A DNA stretch of 64,000 bases from the NCBI GenBank assembly GCA_949987705.1, contig OX465286.1, forward strand, positions 15,885,676-15,949,675, written 5' to 3'. How positions within the stretch are numbered: the stretch's first letter is position 1; each line of letters opens with the position of its first letter. Shown one piece after another: positions 61,634 through 64,000 of this stretch. Source of the stretch: Thereva unica. Lineage: Eukaryota; Arthropoda; Insecta; Diptera; Therevidae. The notes beneath the pieces are model-generated. The model did not search any database. It was given only the letters and a program-made list of their open reading frames with translations, and had not been told where the DNA came from. The translations under genes and the position numbers were made by a program.

Positions 61634-61857
61634 GAGGTTCCGACAAAAGAGTTGATGCCGGAGCGCGCAGCTGGGGAAATTAAAGCTGCACACAAATAAA
61701 AATTGCGCACATATTGATAAGAAATGTGCTTATGTATTTTCAAATTTCCCCTTCGAAATTTGTTGCGACTAGGCTAAGGGACGGGAACGGCATGCGGGGA
61801 TTCTACTGCGCATGGAAAACGCGACTTTCTCGGCATCAACTCTTTTGGCGGAACCTC
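61634..61857. mobile_element. Tc1/mariner-type MITE, copy 2 (224 bp, inverted relative to copy 1)
   Basis: Same element as 17959-18182 in the other orientation, flanked by TA (61632-61633, 61858-61859). Left end reads GAGGTTCCGACAAAAGAGTT, right end (inverted) GAGGTTCCGCCAAAAGAGTT. Equal length with only scattered differences. Confidence 0.88.
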
Positions 61858-61859
61858 TA

Positions 61860-62150
61860 TCGGGGTATAGCGGTCGCAGGTCTTCGAGGAGATTGAATTG
61901 TGCGTGAACGAAGCGGCGATTTGGAAGAATAAAATAAAAAGCGCCTGGTCTGATGGAGCAGAACACAAAACAGATGGTGTACTGACCATCAGCAAAAGGA
62001 GACGGCACATATGCCCATAAGGATCAACATGAAAGAGAAGAGCATATCATTTACTCATGACACACAATACGGTACCTCGGAGTTATGATCGACCAAAAAT
62101 ACTTTAAGCTACGCCAGTGTGCGGAGAAGAGCCTTGAACAGGACGATTGA
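61860..62150 (+). pseudogene. R1-type reverse-transcriptase thumb scrap
   Basis: At about 62065-62110 RYLGVMIDQKYFKLRQC matches the RYLGVxID...xF motif after the palm of R1-type polymerases. The rest is unreadable. Confidence 0.45.
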
Positions 62151-62684
62151 TAGGAGGAAATGGAGGGGCGCGCATACAAACTAAATCTGGAAACAGACAC
62201 ACGCGTGCTTGCGATGCGGACAACGGTTCCAAAACAGACAGCAAGTTTTCACTGTCATATAATAGCGTGGGTTGCGTTTTTGTTGTGTGTGCTTGCGTTT
62301 GGGGGCATTTGAGGCTATGTCGAAGGAATGGCCGAGGTGTCACTAACGACGGTTAATACCGTAGGGCACATGATGCCGGCCGAAGATGTGTGTGTGTGTG
62401 GAAGCAACGCTATAAAGGCCATATACGCAAGTAAGTTGAGAGCCGAAAGAAATAGAGAAATGCCAGGAGTATTAGCAGCTGATCCATTCGCTCTCCGACG
62501 CAGTGCTAAAAAGTCCCGCGTAGGGAAAATGGAAGAAGAGCAGTAGGTGCTGTTAGTTGGGTTATGGCCCCATAAAAAATAAACGAAAAACCGGCAGGAT
62601 AGTGAGCTTAAGCCTAGGCAACTGCTCGGCTAGATATGAGTCACGACTGCGCACCAGCTATTGCAACGCATGGCGGCAGAGGAA
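62151..62684. other. Unassigned sequence
   Basis: Overlapping open frames of 70-80 codons, one starting MAEVSLTTVN at 62328, show no domain. (TG)n at about 62386-62400. No gene is claimed. Confidence 0.3.
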
Positions 62685-62850
62685 AATTTCCTCAAGTCCT
62701 CTGTGATTTCACGGAGGTGGCGTTACAAACTCTTTAAAGCTGGGCTGCCAGCCGCGGAATCAGCGTTAACCCAGTAAAAACGGAATTAGTCCTCTCCACG
62801 AGGAGGCCTAAAAGCCTACCATCTTTAACATTATCGTACTGATAAGTCTG
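62685..62850 (+). pseudogene. R1/LOA-type RT fragment after motif C
   Basis: EVALQTL-stop-SWAASR, then GISVNPVKTELVLSTRRPKS corresponds to the W-x-x-xxGLSVNPxKTELVLFTRR segment just after YADD. About 50 residues, one stop. Confidence 0.6.
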
Positions 62851-63114
62851 AAGCGAGAGATCGATGTGTGACCGCAGACATATAAAGATCTGACTTCATA
62901 CTCATAAGCATTTAAGATTCTTCAGAGGTTTCGCATAGCTTGCAAGTCACAAGCCAGCCACACAAGTAGTAACCCTATCACCGAGGCCGACTTTGACCTT
63001 GTTTCTGCTAATATGCAGATCAGCGATTTTGAAACCACGAAACAGCAATCGAAGAGTTGCACAGTGATCTCTCCAGAGGATTGCAAACAGGACCACAGCA
63101 GGTAAGGTCACCTT
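62851..63114. other. Spacer between RT fragments
   Basis: No recognised coding. Confidence 0.35.
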
Positions 63115-63510
63115 CGGGAAAGACCAAATCCTTTCGGCTCTTCTTAAGAGGGGCTTGAAAGAGATCGTACCAATTCCGCTGCCACTATTCCCGGGGAAGC
63201 TTTGCGATGCAAGCGGAAAGATCGATCGTGCAATGATCGCAAAATACAATAAGCCTCTCCACCTTTTTCTTGAAAACGATATAGGTTTTAGGGTGGCTCT
63301 TCAAGAGAGAGCCCACTCCACTGATCGCAATTTCCCTACGCACTTTGCAGATGCACAGAGAGGCTACTCACATGCTAGTGAAAGATATCGCTCCTCCGGG
63401 CCAAGCAAATCTCTCTCATTCTCTCTGCGCTTTCACAGATATTGAAAAAGCATTTCACATCGTCACCTTCGGCGCGATTAATGAAACCGCAGCAGCGCAA
63501 AGGACATTGA
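63115..63510 (+). pseudogene. R1/LOA-type RT fragment related to the 10-kb copy
   Basis: Nucleotide words such as GAGATCGTACCAATTCCGCT, CACATGCTAGTGAAAGATAT and CACCTTCGGCGCGATTAATG parallel 10340-10745. Reading frames change twice. CAFTDIEKAFHIVTFGAINE corresponds to motif A (DIEGAFDNV), with the second Asp of that motif changed to His. A deletion removes most of the fingers. Confidence 0.7.
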
Positions 63511-63560
63511 GCCTATTTTTGCGCGATCACATCAAATTAAAACCAATTCCTTTGTTCTTT

Positions 63561-64000
63561 GGTTATTTGACGTCGTAAAGACACGTCGTATTAGTCCCTA
63601 GCTGGCCGATTTTATTAATTCGGAGAATCGCTCGAGAATAAGCGGAGACTTATCCCACCGATCGTGTGATATGCGCACTTTCGCTACCGTTCCGATCGTT
63701 TTGGCGAGTTTAAGTGCAGTTGTGCATTGCGTAAACGTATCGCTTCAGTTTTGCCCCGACAGAAATAACTCGTAAAAATTTCAATTTATTTTTGCCGAAT
63801 GGCCTCGCACCACGTGCGGCACTTCGAGATCGGGAATTATGTGTTTTGTGCGTTCACAGTTTATCACACGCCAAATTAAACTGATGTTTCGATCTATGGC
63901 TTTTTTTGTTATTTGACGAATTAATTCTTATTTTAGCTAAGACGGTGTTTGCTAGACGATTTTATTGATTCGGAGAACCGCGGCGAGAAGCAATAGTCTC
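63561..64000. repeat. Direct repeat of about 85 bp at ~348-bp spacing, reaching the window edge
   Basis: GTTATTTGACG...GCTGGCCGATTTTATTAATT and TTCGGAGAATCGC (63562-63630) recur as GTTATTTGACG...GCTAGACGATTTTATTGATT and TTCGGAGAACCGC (63908-63985). The intervening sequence is GC-balanced and noncoding. It could be tandem 5' UTR units of a retrotransposon or a terminal repeat pair; the second copy runs near the edge. Confidence 0.55.

Noticed and set aside
62328..62546. 72-codon frame MAEVSLTTVN...
   Set aside because: No domain; flanked by degenerate R1/LOA scraps and a (TG)n run.
63561..64000. LTR retrotransposon
   Set aside because: No tRNA primer site, polypurine tract or gag-pol coding seen; only a direct repeat pair near the edge.
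1..64000. Bacterial-type operons, ribosome-binding sites, terminators or riboswitches
   Set aside because: Element content (non-LTR, hAT, piggyBac, SINE) is eukaryotic; no such signals are expected or seen.

Overview
This window reads as animal, almost certainly insect, repeat-dense DNA and not bacterial DNA. It is AT-rich and carries no operons and no convincing intact host gene. It is packed with recognisable eukaryotic transposable elements (TEs): Tc1/mariner, hAT, piggyBac, PIF/Harbinger-like and Mutator-like DNA elements, several clades of non-LTR retrotransposon (CR1-group, RTE-group, and RNase H-bearing R1/LOA/I-group), and two tRNA-derived SINEs. The mixture, the (CAA/CAG)n and TATACATATG-type simple repeats and the GAGA-rich islands suggest a fly (Diptera), but the species cannot be named from sequence alone.

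Layout. 1-0.8 kb: an open Tc3-like transposase running off the left edge. 1.1-1.6 kb: decayed C-terminus of a DUF7869-like protein. 3.1-5.8 kb: a minus-strand CR1-group element whose reading frame is broken by one stop. 5.9-7.5 kb: GC-richer, repeat-poor island. 7.6-12.4 kb: two broken R1/LOA-type copies on the plus strand separated by palindromic repeats, then a Tigger-type DDE relic. 13.1-15.4 kb: a 1.85-kb foldback element with ~780-bp arms. 15.9-18.8 kb: SINE, hAT relic and MITEs. 20.6-22.2 kb: second repeat-poor island with GAGA tracts. 22.2-25.4 kb: RTE-like, LOA ORF1 and mariner relics. 25.4-27.2 kb: piggyBac C-terminal half containing a Harbinger MITE. 27.8-30.8 kb: a 5'-truncated R1/LOA-type element with a 965-codon open frame and exact target-site duplications (TSDs), but a mutated reverse-transcriptase active site. 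31-34.3 kb: foldbacks, minisatellite and tandem repeats. 34.5-36.4 kb: third repeat-poor island. 36.5-38.7 kb: a hAT element inside a hAT element. 39.5-39.9 kb: second SINE. 40.1-43 kb: RTE element with a solo RTE tail inserted in it. 43-47.6 kb: RTE-2 relic split by a TTAA element that holds a hAT element and a TTAA MITE. 47.7-52.4 kb: an ORF1 relic and a 4.2-kb DNA element with CCCAGCAGGCA ends. 52.4-58.3 kb: a matryoshka of at least four nesting levels. 58.9-60.4 kb: a CCCAGTAGG-ended element with a Mutator-like insert. 61-64 kb: scattered R1/LOA fragments and a direct repeat.

No gene network can be described: almost every coding stretch is a TE relic, and the informative content is the order in which elements landed in one another. 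Several nests were resolved to the base by TSDs and by reading frames that rejoin when the insert is removed. Dense nesting, both orientations and few open frames resemble pericentromeric heterochromatin or a piRNA-cluster-like locus; that is inference.
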